Shown in pieces: positions 52,091-63,429 of a DNA stretch of 64,000 nucleotides. The stretch's first letter is position 1. Every line of letters begins with the position of its first letter. The stretch comes from Mytilisepta virgata (lineage: Eukaryota; Mollusca; Bivalvia; Mytilida; Mytilidae): positions 48,500,150 through 48,564,149 of the forward strand of contig CM051514.1 in the NCBI GenBank assembly GCA_028015205.1, written 5' to 3'. The notes under the pieces were generated by a model. It saw only the letters and a list, made by a program, of their open reading frames with translations, searched no databases and was not told where the DNA came from. A program made the translations under genes and the position numbers.

Positions 52091-52384
52091 ATTCATTAAT
52101 ATTCGTTTTTCCCTTATAATATGATATCTGTTATATTGTTTTCTTTTGTATTGTATACCCATTTAAGCTAATGTTGACGCTGATTTAAGTTAATTAATTC
52201 TAACTAGAGTTATCCATCCTTCTATCTTTGTGTTTAATGAGAACCATACCATGATTTGATATTTTACATGTAACTTGTTTCATTGTTTGACAATTCTTTG
52301 TACAATTTATCATACACTACTTTTCTGTTATGCTGAGATCTCTATTTGAACTTTCGTCAATAAAATACTTTGTACTTTGTATTA

Positions 52385-52830
52385 CACGTGCTGAGAAATG
52401 GACTTAATCTTTTAAATGTAACACAATTCACTCAAACATGAAATTGGGGTCAAGGTCCGAACACAAGTGTCATACTGCCACGTACCTACTAAGAACTATC
52501 TATACGCCAAATATGGCGGGTCTGGGTACTATACTTAGTATACAGTTACTGAGAAATGGTCTTAATCACGAAAGTGTACATGTGATGCAAGTCACTCAAG
52601 CATGAAATTAAGGTTAAGGTCCGGAGACGGTGTCAGAGTGGCAAGAACTATATCTATACGTCGACCCAAATATGTTGGGTCTAGGTATTACATTTGTTGA
52701 GAAATCGACTTGAACAGGAACATGAGGAAACTTGATTAACAAATGTTTATGAAGTCAGTGAATCATAATAACGAGGTCAAGGTCACAAGATAGTCAAACT
52801 GCAGCAAGCATTTTATAAAACAGGTTCTTA
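52385..52830. repeat. Repeat family P3, two to three diverged units
   Basis: tgctgagaaatggacttaat, ctcaa(a/g)catgaaatt and ccaaatatggcgggtctggg recur at about 150-bp intervals. Confidence 0.65.
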
Positions 52831-52922
52831 CACGGGTTCAAAATGAAGACTAGACAATCTTCAACGAGTTTTAAAATTTAAAAAACGATTTGAAAATTTT
52901 CCAGTTTTTCACTTTTGAACGA

Positions 52923-52925
<3 letters not shown>

Positions 52926-52965
<40 letters not shown>
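52926..52965. repeat. (TA)20 microsatellite
   Basis: Forty bases of uninterrupted TA dinucleotide. Confidence 0.98.
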
Positions 52966-52969
<4 letters not shown>

Positions 52970-53035
52970 TCTTTCAACCGGATTGTGGGTCATATCGAGT
53001 ATTTGTTACCCACGTTGTGGGATACTTGGGTGGTT

Positions 53036-53070
53036 TGTGGGTCATGCATAGTATGACCCATAAACCATGT
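53036..53070. repeat. Small hairpin of TGGGTCAT
   Basis: TGGGTCAT gcatagt ATGACCCA is a perfect 8-bp stem. The word gtgggtcat also occurs upstream at about 52986 and gacccac at 53139. Confidence 0.75.
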
Positions 53071-53289
53071 ACGTAAAAAGTACACAGCAGTGCTGGATTT
53101 TCTTTAAAATGTTATTTACTGCACAAAAGTGTGAATTAATGACCCACAATTTTTTTTGGAAAAGGATCCCACAATGAAAATCTATTTTTAAATTATTTCG
53201 AATACCACCATCATGACCAGGTAATTGAATTATTTTAGAAAATCCCACAAAGTTTATATAAATATCCCGGAAACCGGTCACGCGTTTCA

Positions 53290-53380
53290 TTATTATCACG
53301 TGGTATGTAACATCCAATCATAAATCCAGTGTGTAAAGGCGGGGTGTGTGAGATGGTGGCCCGAAAAGAAGAGCGGTAAG
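53290..53380 (+). promoter_or_regulatory. Promoter-like patch with possible short first exon
   Basis: cacgtgg (53298), a CCAAT box (ccaatca, about 53313) and ggcggggtgtg (about 53338) precede ATG GTG GCC CGA AAA GAA GAG CG|gtaagt (53353-53375), a possible 7-codon first exon with a consensus donor. No downstream exon is recognisable in the window. It could equally be a bidirectional promoter for BRCA1, about 4.1 kb from its first coding exon. Confidence 0.3.
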
Positions 53381-53582
53381 TTAATTTTAAACAATGATAT
53401 GTATAATCGGCCTACTAGTGCATGGGATGCAGTTTAATACAAAAGGTTAAAATTTTCACCGGAAGGAAACAATAAATAGGTCCTGGAGAAGATAGGACGG
53501 AGAAAGTCAAAATCAAAGTTGAAACCAGTCTTACATGTATCGCCAGAATAATTATATCGATATTATGATATGACTGATATAA

Positions 53583-53868
53583 GGCACCAACCATTTTATT
53601 ACCGAGGGGGGGCCTGGGATTTTTTCGAAAAAAATATTTTATGTCCAGATTAGTCTGAAAAAAATATTTTCATTCCCACTATGTCCAAAAAAAATTTTTT
53701 AAGTCTGAGACTGAATATCTGTACATTTGCTCATGTATATAATAAAAAAAAAAATTCTGTTTTGCTTGATGTGTGAAAAAAAATTTTGATTTTCGACTGA
53801 CCTGAAAAAAAAATTCTATCAGGCATAAAAATCCCAGGCCCCCCCTCGGTAAAAAAATGGTTGGTGCC
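53583..53868. mobile_element. Harbinger-like MITE, 286 bp, TAA duplication
   Basis: Inverted ends of about 43 bp: GGCACCAACCATTTTATTAC at the left pairs with the right end, allowing 2-3 mismatches. TAA flanks both sides (53580-53582 and 53869-53871). The interior repeats (c/t)tgaaaaaaa(a/t)att. Unrelated in sequence to the element at 1536 but with the same duplication type. Confidence 0.8.
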
Positions 53869-53871
53869 TAA

Positions 53872-55899
53872 GAGAATGTAGCAAAAAAGGTTTTTTTCTG
53901 GGTGTGCTATTTTCTATCTCTTCTTGTCTTGAAATTATTCAGGCGCTCATGCGAGCGTGGCAGGAGTTAGTCCAAATAATTATGACGCCTTGGTCTTGGA
54001 AGGCATTATTTAAAAAAAAATGGACGTCGTACGTCGATGCCGATTTTGCCCTAGGAACATCTCGGAGTGTTTTTGACGATGTTTCTATTCAATTTTATCT
54101 TTAAAAAACGTCTGATATTGTTTGTTGGGCGATTTTAGAACAATAAATAAATGTTTTTCATCAACGAATGATAAAAAAATGTCTTTCTACTTCAAAATAT
54201 CTAATTTTCAGCAGTTGAAGTTTACTCTTTCCCTTAAATGTGATAAGTGTTGACCTTGGTTTATGTTTTAGATGAAACAGCGGATGATTTTGACCGATGA
54301 ATACCATGAATTCATTATCAATACTTCATGTATATAATTTGCAACATTAGTTAGCATCGTCCGCATGGGTTCAGAGTGCGTACTTTGTCTATTCTCAAAT
54401 CTTGTACGTGTGTTATTCATGGCACTGGGGACACACACTTGTTGGGAACCTTTTAATTGGGGACACATATCAAACAAAGACATCCTCAATTGACAATAAG
54501 CTGTAGAAAGATTTTTTTGGTCCTATTCTATCAGATGTGATTTTTTCATACAAAAATTATTTTTAAATATTTGTCCTCAGTTTTTACCTGCGTCACCAAC
54601 AATGAAAGCACGTCTAGTAACCACTTGACCCCGTCCATCATTCTGTCTGTCCGAAAGACCGTGCCTATAAATTTTCGTATGAATTCTTGGCTGATAGTTT
54701 GAAATTTTAACTACTCATTGTCAAAGGAATTTTTTCGTCAAAAGTTTTCTTGGGTTCTATTAAAGGGAATTTTATATTTGGTCCCAAGCTTAATCATGTT
54801 GAGTTGTAACATTTTAGCCATTTTCAGATCTTCAGTATAGTAGTAGATGTGCTTTAGAGCAAATAATTATATGCAGTGATGCAGGTCCAGACCAGTATGG
54901 GTCTTGAATGCTGTATACTACATGTATCCATGCATGACTGTCCACACTTGTTGTGTAACAGATTACATGTTTGAAACTCGCGAATTGTCGACCCCATACA
55001 CTCAGTTGGCATTTGCATGATCTTATTCTTATCATTTGACTTACCTTTAATGGGGACCTGCCCGATGAAAAAAAATCAGCTGTGAGGTAAACTTTAATTC
55101 TAATTATTTGTTTTTCATTGAATTTTTAACCAGATATATTGCGATAAGAAAAATCAGTTATTAATTTTGTAATGTACATCGGGCGGGTGTGCAGTGTCCG
55201 TGCATTTACTTATGAACCGTTCAACCAAAGCTTTAAAAATTTTAATATGTTGTTACTGTGTGATGCCAAAATGGATGTCAATTTCCATATTGACAGATAA
55301 GGATATGCAAAAAAGGTAAACAAAGTCCACTTTTCGACACAATGTCTGAAGTCAGTTTTACAAAAAATCTTACCACTAAAGTTGATTGTAAGTCGTGAAC
55401 AAATCAGTCATAAGTTTTTTTTTTTGTGAAACCGTCTGGGACTCCTTATGTTCTACTGAAGCTAAAAACCCTGATATAAACATGATAAATGACAAGACCT
55501 TCACCTTGGTGCTACTTTTTATGCCATATTAATTATTATGAACAGATCTCATCAGATTTGCCAACAATATACACAATAAAACAAGACACAGGCTATTGAC
55601 CGTCAAAGTGCACCTTTTAGTTTAAATTTTAGTTCATGTCAACTGAATTTTGGGGTTTCCCATCAATAGCAAGACATGGAGTTTGCTATAGAATCACATA
55701 CATTGTATGGGTAGCCGGGGTATCATTAAATAAGCCTTGCATACAGTATTTCTAGTTTTAATTTTATTACATTTTAAATGCTGTTTTGTTCACAAGATAT
55801 GAAGTGTTTACTTTGAAGAATGTCATACATGTACATGTAATAGAATTTGCATTTTAGCATGATACTAACAGAACAGGCAACGAAATACTTTTATTTTCC
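53872..55899. other. Intergenic AT-rich DNA
   Basis: No gene, RNA or clear repeat recognised. Short open frames here lack any domain or splice support. Confidence 0.5.
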
Positions 55900-56055
55900 A
55901 CAGTCCACGCGTGGACACCACACATTTGCCACACTAATTTTGTCCACGGGAGCTTCGTGTTGTCCACGCAAATTGTGTGGTAGCCATAGAAAGGACCATC
56001 AACTTTTCCACAGGTTTAGTTGTGTCCACGCGTGGACATTCGTGGAAAATTTGGA
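55900..56055. repeat. Cluster of TGTCCACG words with two perfect 14-bp palindromes
   Basis: GTCCACGCGTGGAC occurs at 55903-55916 and about 56025-56038; each is its own reverse complement. Between them are tgtccacggg and tgtccacgcaaattgtgtgg, and ttcgtggaaaa closes the block. No open frame of interest. Confidence 0.8.
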
Positions 56056-56496
56056 AATGATTATATTTGTGTATGAGGCATACATGCATTACTGTGTACA
56101 TGCATGTATAAATATGAAATGATTGTGTAGATATACTTTTGCCGTTAATTTTTAAAAAAATCAAAGAGTAAAATCAATGTTTTAATGGGATTACTTACAT
56201 TAGATTTTATTATCATCTTTCAGGAGAATCAATGTGTGTCATAATTTTAGGTACATTGATGTGGATTTTTTTTTCAGAATAAAGAAGTTTTTGTGCTACA
56301 TGTATACCGTAAAAGCGTATATGCACAAGTCATATTCCAACTATTCAAAATTTTGCTGTGTTGTCTACATTTTGTGCTAGAAACGTGTTAACAACGATTA
56401 ATTCGTTCTTGTACGGTTCAATATTGATCTAACCTCTCATTATTAAGCATTTCTAACAAGGATATGTGAAAGAGACTACAATTGTCACTATGTACA

Positions 56497-57598
56497 CAGG
56501 GCTCACCACGCTTGAAAATAACAGGGAGACTCAGAGTCTCCCTCAGGGTAGCAACAGGGAGACTTCAGGGCATGACAGGGAGACTGTGTTTTTTCCCCCA
56601 ATTTGTTGCCTGTCGAGTAAATACCTGTTATTTTGTGTCTTATAGTGTATACTATACATTCCTTTATTGTGTTTTATCCTGTTTTGTTTGAGATTTTATC
56701 TACATTTACTCCATATCCTTCCATTTTAGTCATAATCTGAGATTTTGTCTCATGTGCATTTAATCAATATCCTTTGAGAATTTTTCATGATGAGTCCTGG
56801 GACTCGTCATTTTTCAGAATGGTGAGTCCCAGTCCCAGGACTCATCCCCACTTTTTTAACGTACATTGCTGCATGATTTTGACCATGGTAGCTATAGGCC
56901 TATTGTACTATTGTTAAAGTTTAATTTAAATCATGTGCTGCCTTAAAATACTGACGAATATAATTTGAAATAAAAAAAATTAAAAAAAATGAAATTATAC
57001 AGTGGTGCTCCGAACTTGGAAGAAAATTTCTGTTACAGATATGAGCAAAAATATTTGTACCTTTTGACACAACTTATTTATTATTGCCATTTTATTTTTT
57101 AATATTTATTTATCTATACTCTTTACTATTATTTTTTCTCGAACATACTCTTAAAATCTTCCCATTCACCTTGCTTGAACACCTTTCAATACATGTATTG
57201 ACAAAATTTCCATTTGTGCATAGAGATGTCAAAATCCGCTAAATTTATTTTTCAATAAGGTCTACATATTGTTACCGGTCGGTAAAAAACATCGTGACCA
57301 ATGAAAAATCACGAGAATTCCGATTGCCGCCATTTCATTTTCTAGCTTACTTTTTATACGACCGCAAAATTTTTGCGGTCGTATATTGGTATGACGTTGT
57401 CGTTTCTTTCCCCTTCCTCCAAGAAAACAAAAAATGGCGGCTCGAGATTTTTAATGAAAATAACGGTCTTCAGACGCAGCTGATTACGTACGTTGTTCGG
57501 AGGCGCCTTACTTAAAAACACAGGGCGACTCATTTGTCGCTCTGGAGCCGATGACAGGGCAACATTGGCGAGCATTAGGCCCAGTTTGGTGAGCCCTG
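56497..57598. mobile_element. hAT-like non-autonomous element, 1.1 kb
   Basis: CAGGGCTCACCA (56497-56508) and TGGTGAGCCCTG (57587-57598) are perfect 12-bp inverted termini of hAT type. gtaca precedes and follows the element. Inside are tandem-like acagggagact words near the left end and acagggcgact/acagggcaac near the right. No transposase. A 31-bp palindrome lies inside at 57355-57385. Confidence 0.65.
57355..57385. repeat. 31-bp near-perfect palindrome
   Basis: Arms TATACGACCGCAAAA and TTTTGCGGTCGTATA around a single T; followed by ttggtatgacgttgtcg. Looks like the head of another repeat inserted in the hAT-like element. Confidence 0.9.
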
Positions 57599-58797
57599 GT
57601 ACATGTGTAGGTTCTAATGGGGAGATTGATGTTGGTTGAGATAAATTCGTTTGTAACCCTTAGCAAATATATTACATGTACTTCTAAAAGGTTTTGTGAA
57701 TATTCGAAATTTTCGCTATGTCCATGATGTCATAAACCTTGCCCGTCAAATTCATATTAGAATTCATTAATTCGACTTTTCACTGGATTTGATACATAGG
57801 GGCTTTATCATGTGACAAATTGTGCCAGCATATCAAAATTTGTATTTAACGTACATTTTTTTCCTTGATTTTGGTATGTAAGCTTCAAATTCAACATTTA
57901 TGAAATTAGTTATAAATTTCTTGCTGCCCCGTAAAAACTGTTATTATAATACTGGTAAATGGCAACAGAAAATTTGTTGAATGCCAATTAAAGTTTGTAT
58001 ACCAAAATCGGCGATCTACGAATATGTTGTTCATTGTTTCTAAGAGTTAACATATTTTCATTTTTCTCATGTTCGTAATCAAGGCTATATTCACGGAAAC
58101 GCTGGGCTTTAAGCTTTTTTTAATGACTTTTTTATTTGGTTTTGTCAGACTTAATATTGTACATTTAAATCGTTTAATGCCCCTTTCACATGTTTTAACA
58201 GCTCACCATTTCCAATTATTTTCCAAACATGCGTACATGTGGTTTGAAAAGGATGTGAAGAACATGATTATATAAAACTCCATAATACGTGTGTAAAGAC
58301 AATAGTACACTATTTTATATACATTTGTAAGTATTTGCTCACATTCATATGATTTCAATTTGAATGCACACAATTTGCCTATTTCATCGATTTACGACTA
58401 TTCAGCTGTGCTCAAGACATAAAATATTGAAATAAGAAATTATAATCCAAACAATGTTAGAAGCAAATTCAAACTATCGACAAAGAAATACCAAAGCACC
58501 AAAAAGGGAAAGTCCATAAATTCGAAATCCAAGGAAAAGACAAACTCACGAGAATGGAACAACAACAAACAAATGCCACAATGATATTGGCATAACAAAA
58601 ATTAAGAATAAAAAAAATTCTAAAAGTTAACATTAGGACTATCGCCAAGATACCAAAGAAACAAAAATTAACGACATGGACAAAGCCAACAACACCTATT
58701 GTTTTCTTGATAGCATTTCTAAATTAAATAATTCGTAAATAACAAATGCGTATGTATGATAACATTACAGTTAATTTTAGTTTTTCACATTTATTTT
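57599..58797. other. Intergenic AT-rich DNA
   Basis: Nothing coding recognised. 58440-58690 is A-rich with many caaa/aaac words and may be an old repeat tail. Confidence 0.45.
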
Positions 58798-59876
58798 TGT
58801 CTCGCCTTGACGGAGTCAAAAAGCGAGACATAGGTATGCTGTTGACGGCGACGGCGTCAACAATGTATTAGTTTGTGATTAGGTCTAGTTTATGGTGAAC
58901 AACTAGTGGTAGGTCAATGATATTTGGTATGGAGTTGTATTAGCATTGGCACATCTCATTACCATGGAGATTATTTGGCCCCACCCCCTCAGTCAAGGTC
59001 TATTGACTTTGAAACTTTTCATAGTTTACATGTATTAGTTTGTGATTAGGTCTAGTTTATGGTGAACAACTAGTGGTAGGTCAATGATATTTGGTATGCA
59101 GTTGTATTAGCATTGGCACATCTCATTACCATGGAGATTATTTGGCCCCACCCCCTCAGTCAAGGTCTATTGACTTTGAAACTTTTCATAGTTTACATGT
59201 ATTAGTTTGTGATTAGGTCAATTTATGGGGAACCACTAGTGGTAGGTCAATGATATTTGGTATTCAGTTGTATAAGCATTGGCATATCTCATTTCCATGG
59301 AAATTATTTGGCTCCGCCCCCTTAGTCATAGTCTATAGACTTTGAAAATTTTCATAGTTTACATGTATTAGTTTGTGATTAGGTCAGTTCAAGGGGAACC
59401 ATTAGTGGTAGGCCAATGTTAATTGGTGTTCAGCTGTATAAGCATTAGCACATCTCATTTCCATGGAGAAAATTTGGCCCCGCCCCCTCAGTCATGGTCT
59501 ATTTACTTTGAAACTTTTGCTTAGTTTACATGTATTAGTTTGTGATTAGATCAGTTTAAGATGAACTGCTAATGTTAAGTCAATGATATTTGGTATGCAA
59601 ATTTATTGGCATTTGTAAGTATCGTTTCCATGGAGATTATATAGCCCCACCCCTGATCATGGTTCATTGACTTTGAAACTTTTACAGTTTACAAGTTAAT
59701 GTTTGTGTTTAGGTTTGTTTAAAGGGAACGACTTATAATAAGTCAATGGTATTTGGTATGCAGTTGTATTAGCATTGGCACATCTCATTCCATGGAGATT
59801 GTTTAGCCATGTACCTTCAGTCATGGTTCATCGACTTTGAATATTTGCATTATCAAAATTACAAAAAGGCGAGACA
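58798..59876. mobile_element. Hairpin-headed satellite element, six 167-bp monomers
   Basis: The head hairpin has arms TGTCTCGC / GCGAGACA (58798-58805 and 58823-58830), then gacggcgacggcgtcaac. Six monomers begin at 58866, 59033, 59200, 59366, 59533 and about 59695. Copies 1 and 2 differ by one base; later copies diverge progressively. The right end AAGGCGAGACA (59866-59876) is the inverse of the left end TGTCTCGCCTT. The layout resembles the pearl-type elements described in bivalves (from memory). Confidence 0.85.
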
Positions 59877-61007
59877 TATCTCTGTGATAACAGTTTATTA
59901 AAAAGACCAAGTCGTAAAGTCCGTTAAGCTTGGTCGCCATTGCTTCTTTTTTTCTGGGCGACGAAGTCCATTTATCATGTTGATACATTCCCTTTTTAAA
60001 TCATTCTTGTTTCAGATTGATGGGTTAAAGAATTCCACATACTTATGAATGAAATATCTTCTGTCAGGATCTAGCTCCCTCTTGTTGGTTCCATGACCTC
60101 CATAAAATGAAAAGTTGGAACTTTGAAATGATTTAGAATCAGTTACAGTCCGTAGAAAACCATAACCCTTGAACAATCTCCATATTCACCATTTGAAAAT
60201 TATATTTTTGAAGTCATTTCTGATCAGATATAAATTAAATATTAGAGACTCCGATTAGTTTATATTTTTTTTTATTAATCATTGTTTTTTTTATAATTTT
60301 CTTGTGATCTAAATAAATAACTTATTACTTTGTGATATCATTTAATTACATTATTTGGCAAATACCGTATTTGTGTTTAATAAAGTCACCAAACAATATG
60401 TCCATAGAAGACAATAATATAGAATAATAAACGAAAACAATTGTGAGTCATTGTGCATTTTGTGGTAACAAATTTACTAATTTATTCCAGAAAGTGTTAT
60501 AGAATCCGGTAAAAAAATTTATTATGTACACTCTCACAAATAAGAAATTTATAGCAAGTAGACCCCTTCAACTTATCACTTATGTACAATGTCAATAACG
60601 TGTATTAACTCCCCTTGATTTAACTGTTCGTATACGACTACATACACATGCCTTAATATACATGTATTCCATTTAGTGTTTCGCCCCTAAGTAACTGTTA
60701 ATGTCATGCAAGGAAAAATCTGGTATGAAGTAATACTTTCTCATGACCGGTACATGTACATTTTGCGAAAGAAAACTAAACAATAAAATGACAATACAGT
60801 GTACTTGTATACATTTAATAGTGTAGTAAACAAATCATCTTTCATGTTTTCCTCTTCTAAACTGCACTGCACTGACCACTTGCTTCGCTTGTGTAATACG
60901 GGAAAAGCTAATGACTGTATAAGTGAAAACCGCATCCAGAATCGACAAAATTTCCAAAATCGGAACTACAGTGTATTAAGTTCAATGATGAAAAAGTCGG
61001 TTTTTTA
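59877..61007. other. Intergenic AT-rich DNA
   Basis: No gene or clear repeat recognised. Confidence 0.45.
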
Positions 61008-62207
61008 GTATTTTGTGATACATTTTATTATATAACCACTGGGTCTGTCACTGCTGGTGGACTGCAAGTCCCTGAGGGCATTATCAGCCCAGTAGCCAGA
61101 ATTTTTGTCAGGGCGTGATTCATTACTTAAATACCTTTAAATTTTCCGTTCAAAATTTGACAAAAATTTACCAGAAATTTCTAAGGCTCTTCCTTTTGAT
61201 GCAGAGGTAACCCTTAGCCGAGTTTGGATTCCTGTTTGTTTTAATTGTTTTGGGTTTAATGGCTGTGCTTATTACAGACCTGTTTACCACTACGATTTTG
61301 GCGTAGTTTCTACGATTTTTTGTACTCAAATTACGCTCTATGCCCAAATAGGTCATTTCTACGCTTTCAAAGATGTTACAGTAAAAAAAAATCGGCAGTA
61401 TGTAATTTTGTGTCTAAAGGAAGTTATCCGAACGCAAAACAGAGTCTTTGTCTTTTACGTGCTTGATAATGAATATATAAGTATGTATTACAAACGCTCT
61501 GGTGATCGTTGACTGTCAAGTTTGACACATGGCGCGATGCCGAAACATATTGTGATGCCAGACATATTTCAAAACGCAAATACGAGCAAGAGGTCAGAGA
61601 ACATAATTTTTTTGATGTTTGGACCAAGGACAGACCATGGTTGTATCTTTGGATTTACAAGAGAATGACTTGATAAAATTTAGGAAGAAAACATATATCA
61701 TTATTGTGTTCAATATAAGTTAACTAATCCTATTGAATTTATGTATTTGGTATCTTCAAAACATGACTCTAAAAGCTCTCAGAATGCAGGATTTTGCATC
61801 TAGTTTTTCAAAAAATTTCTGGGGGGGGGGGGCATTCCAGACCCCTCTAGCAAGTTCGCGGCGCGTTGCGCCGCTCATGGGTGATAGTAATTTTTAGGAC
61901 TTGTAAAATCTGAAACTACACTTTCTAAATGTATAAACTACACTACTAACTTAAATGGGGTAAACAGGTCTGTTATTAATTCATCATTATATCTTTAACT
62001 GGATTTCCAAAGTTTTGATCTCGAGCGCTGCTGATGAGTTGTCAGTTAACTAAATGGCCATACAGTGCATCAAATTTATTCGATATTTTGTAATACATTT
62101 TATTAGTACCATTAGGTCTATGTCACTGCTGGTGGAATGCAAGTCCCCGAGGGCATTATCAACCCAGTAGCCAGAATTTTTGTCCTGGCTTGATTCATTG
62201 CTTAAAA
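61008..62207. repeat. Direct repeat pair of about 125 bp, 1075 bp apart
   Basis: 61008-61134 and 62083-62209 share tcactgctggtgga(c/a)tgcaag, gagggcattatca and cagtagccagaatttttgtc at roughly 85-90% identity by eye. An inverted-repeat element lies between. Confidence 0.8.
61275..61972. mobile_element. hAT-like inverted-repeat element, 698 bp
   Basis: CAGACCTGTTTACC at 61275 and GGTAAACAGGTCTG ending at 61972 are perfect 14-bp inverted termini. ttatta lies next to each end (61269-61274 and 61973-61978). The interior has a G run (61819-61831) followed by ggcattccagacccc. No transposase seen. Confidence 0.68.
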
Positions 62208-62209
62208 TT

Positions 62210-63429
62210 TATTCAGTATTTTGTGATAAATTGTATTCTTTATTTCAAACATTTTATTGATATAAATCAAAAGGTATTAGATAACAGACAGAGCCTCTAT
62301 AAATTCTATCCCAACAATTACAAGATGGAATATATAGACTAATTAACAAACGACAAATTAGTTACAGGCATATTTGAGTGCACTCATAAAGTATTCCATG
62401 TATTCAGTTAGAGTACATATATACAAGAACATCATTTGTTATCTCAGTGTTTTCCTATGGAGACGGTTATAAGGAACAATGCAATAAGACATGGACGTTA
62501 AGTGCATATGGAAAATTTCTAAGCTTGTGAAGGATAAAAAATTCGGTTTTCTTTCTAAGTGAAACTGTTTCTGAGATCGTAGAATTTTCATAATTAAAGG
62601 ATACAAAAATAACACTTATGGGTGAAGATGTGCATAAATATATACATATTAAATATATATTTCAATGTAAAGATTGTTTTCCCCAATATTTGCGCAGGAA
62701 TAACAACCATTTTATGTCGCCTTTAATCTTTAAAGTAAAATTTTTAATTCCAGGCTTGATATTGTACATTATGTTTTAACAAAAAACTGAATTTCTAATA
62801 TTTTGCAAAAGAACAACAACCATTTTATAATTAAGTGGCCTATTTTATTTGTTTTTCTATCTAAAAGTACAATGATTGATGTAACAAATTAATTTCAAGA
62901 ACAGTTTCAGTCAATAATTCATGATTTGGTCACATTTAATTCCTCGGATTCAAGAATAAAAAATATATGGCTTTCCTTGAAAAGGGAAATGATTTTATGG
63001 CTTTCTTAAATGTAAAAAAAAATTACATATTTCTTGCTCTATTATGGACAGAAAATATTTCCCATTGACATAAATTAAGGATAAAAATAATGGACTTCGT
63101 CGTTTTTGTATGTACAATGTATTATACACGTTGGCCTTCCACTGACGAAGCAAAATTTATCTTTTCAAACATTCTTATAAAATATTAAAAAATGTCTTGT
63201 TTGGACACATAGTTTAAAAAAATTAGAAAAAAAGTTAAAAATTGAAAAGTCTCTCGCCTTTAAAATAAATGTATATTAGGGTTTTAAGATATACTTGAGC
63301 AGTAACTGAGATTCGAAATAAATTTACATTGAGAATTTTGTTTTAGTCCTTCTCGGGTCCGTTGTCATCAGTAAATAATAAGGACAGGTATTTGACTTTT
63401 TCGTCCAACTTTTACTAGAGTTAGATTTT
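62210..63429. other. Intergenic AT-rich DNA
   Basis: No gene or clear repeat recognised; local AT content is very high. Confidence 0.45.

Noticed and set aside
58866..59870. CRISPR array
   Set aside because: 167-bp monomers with no short-repeat/spacer pattern, in an animal genome.
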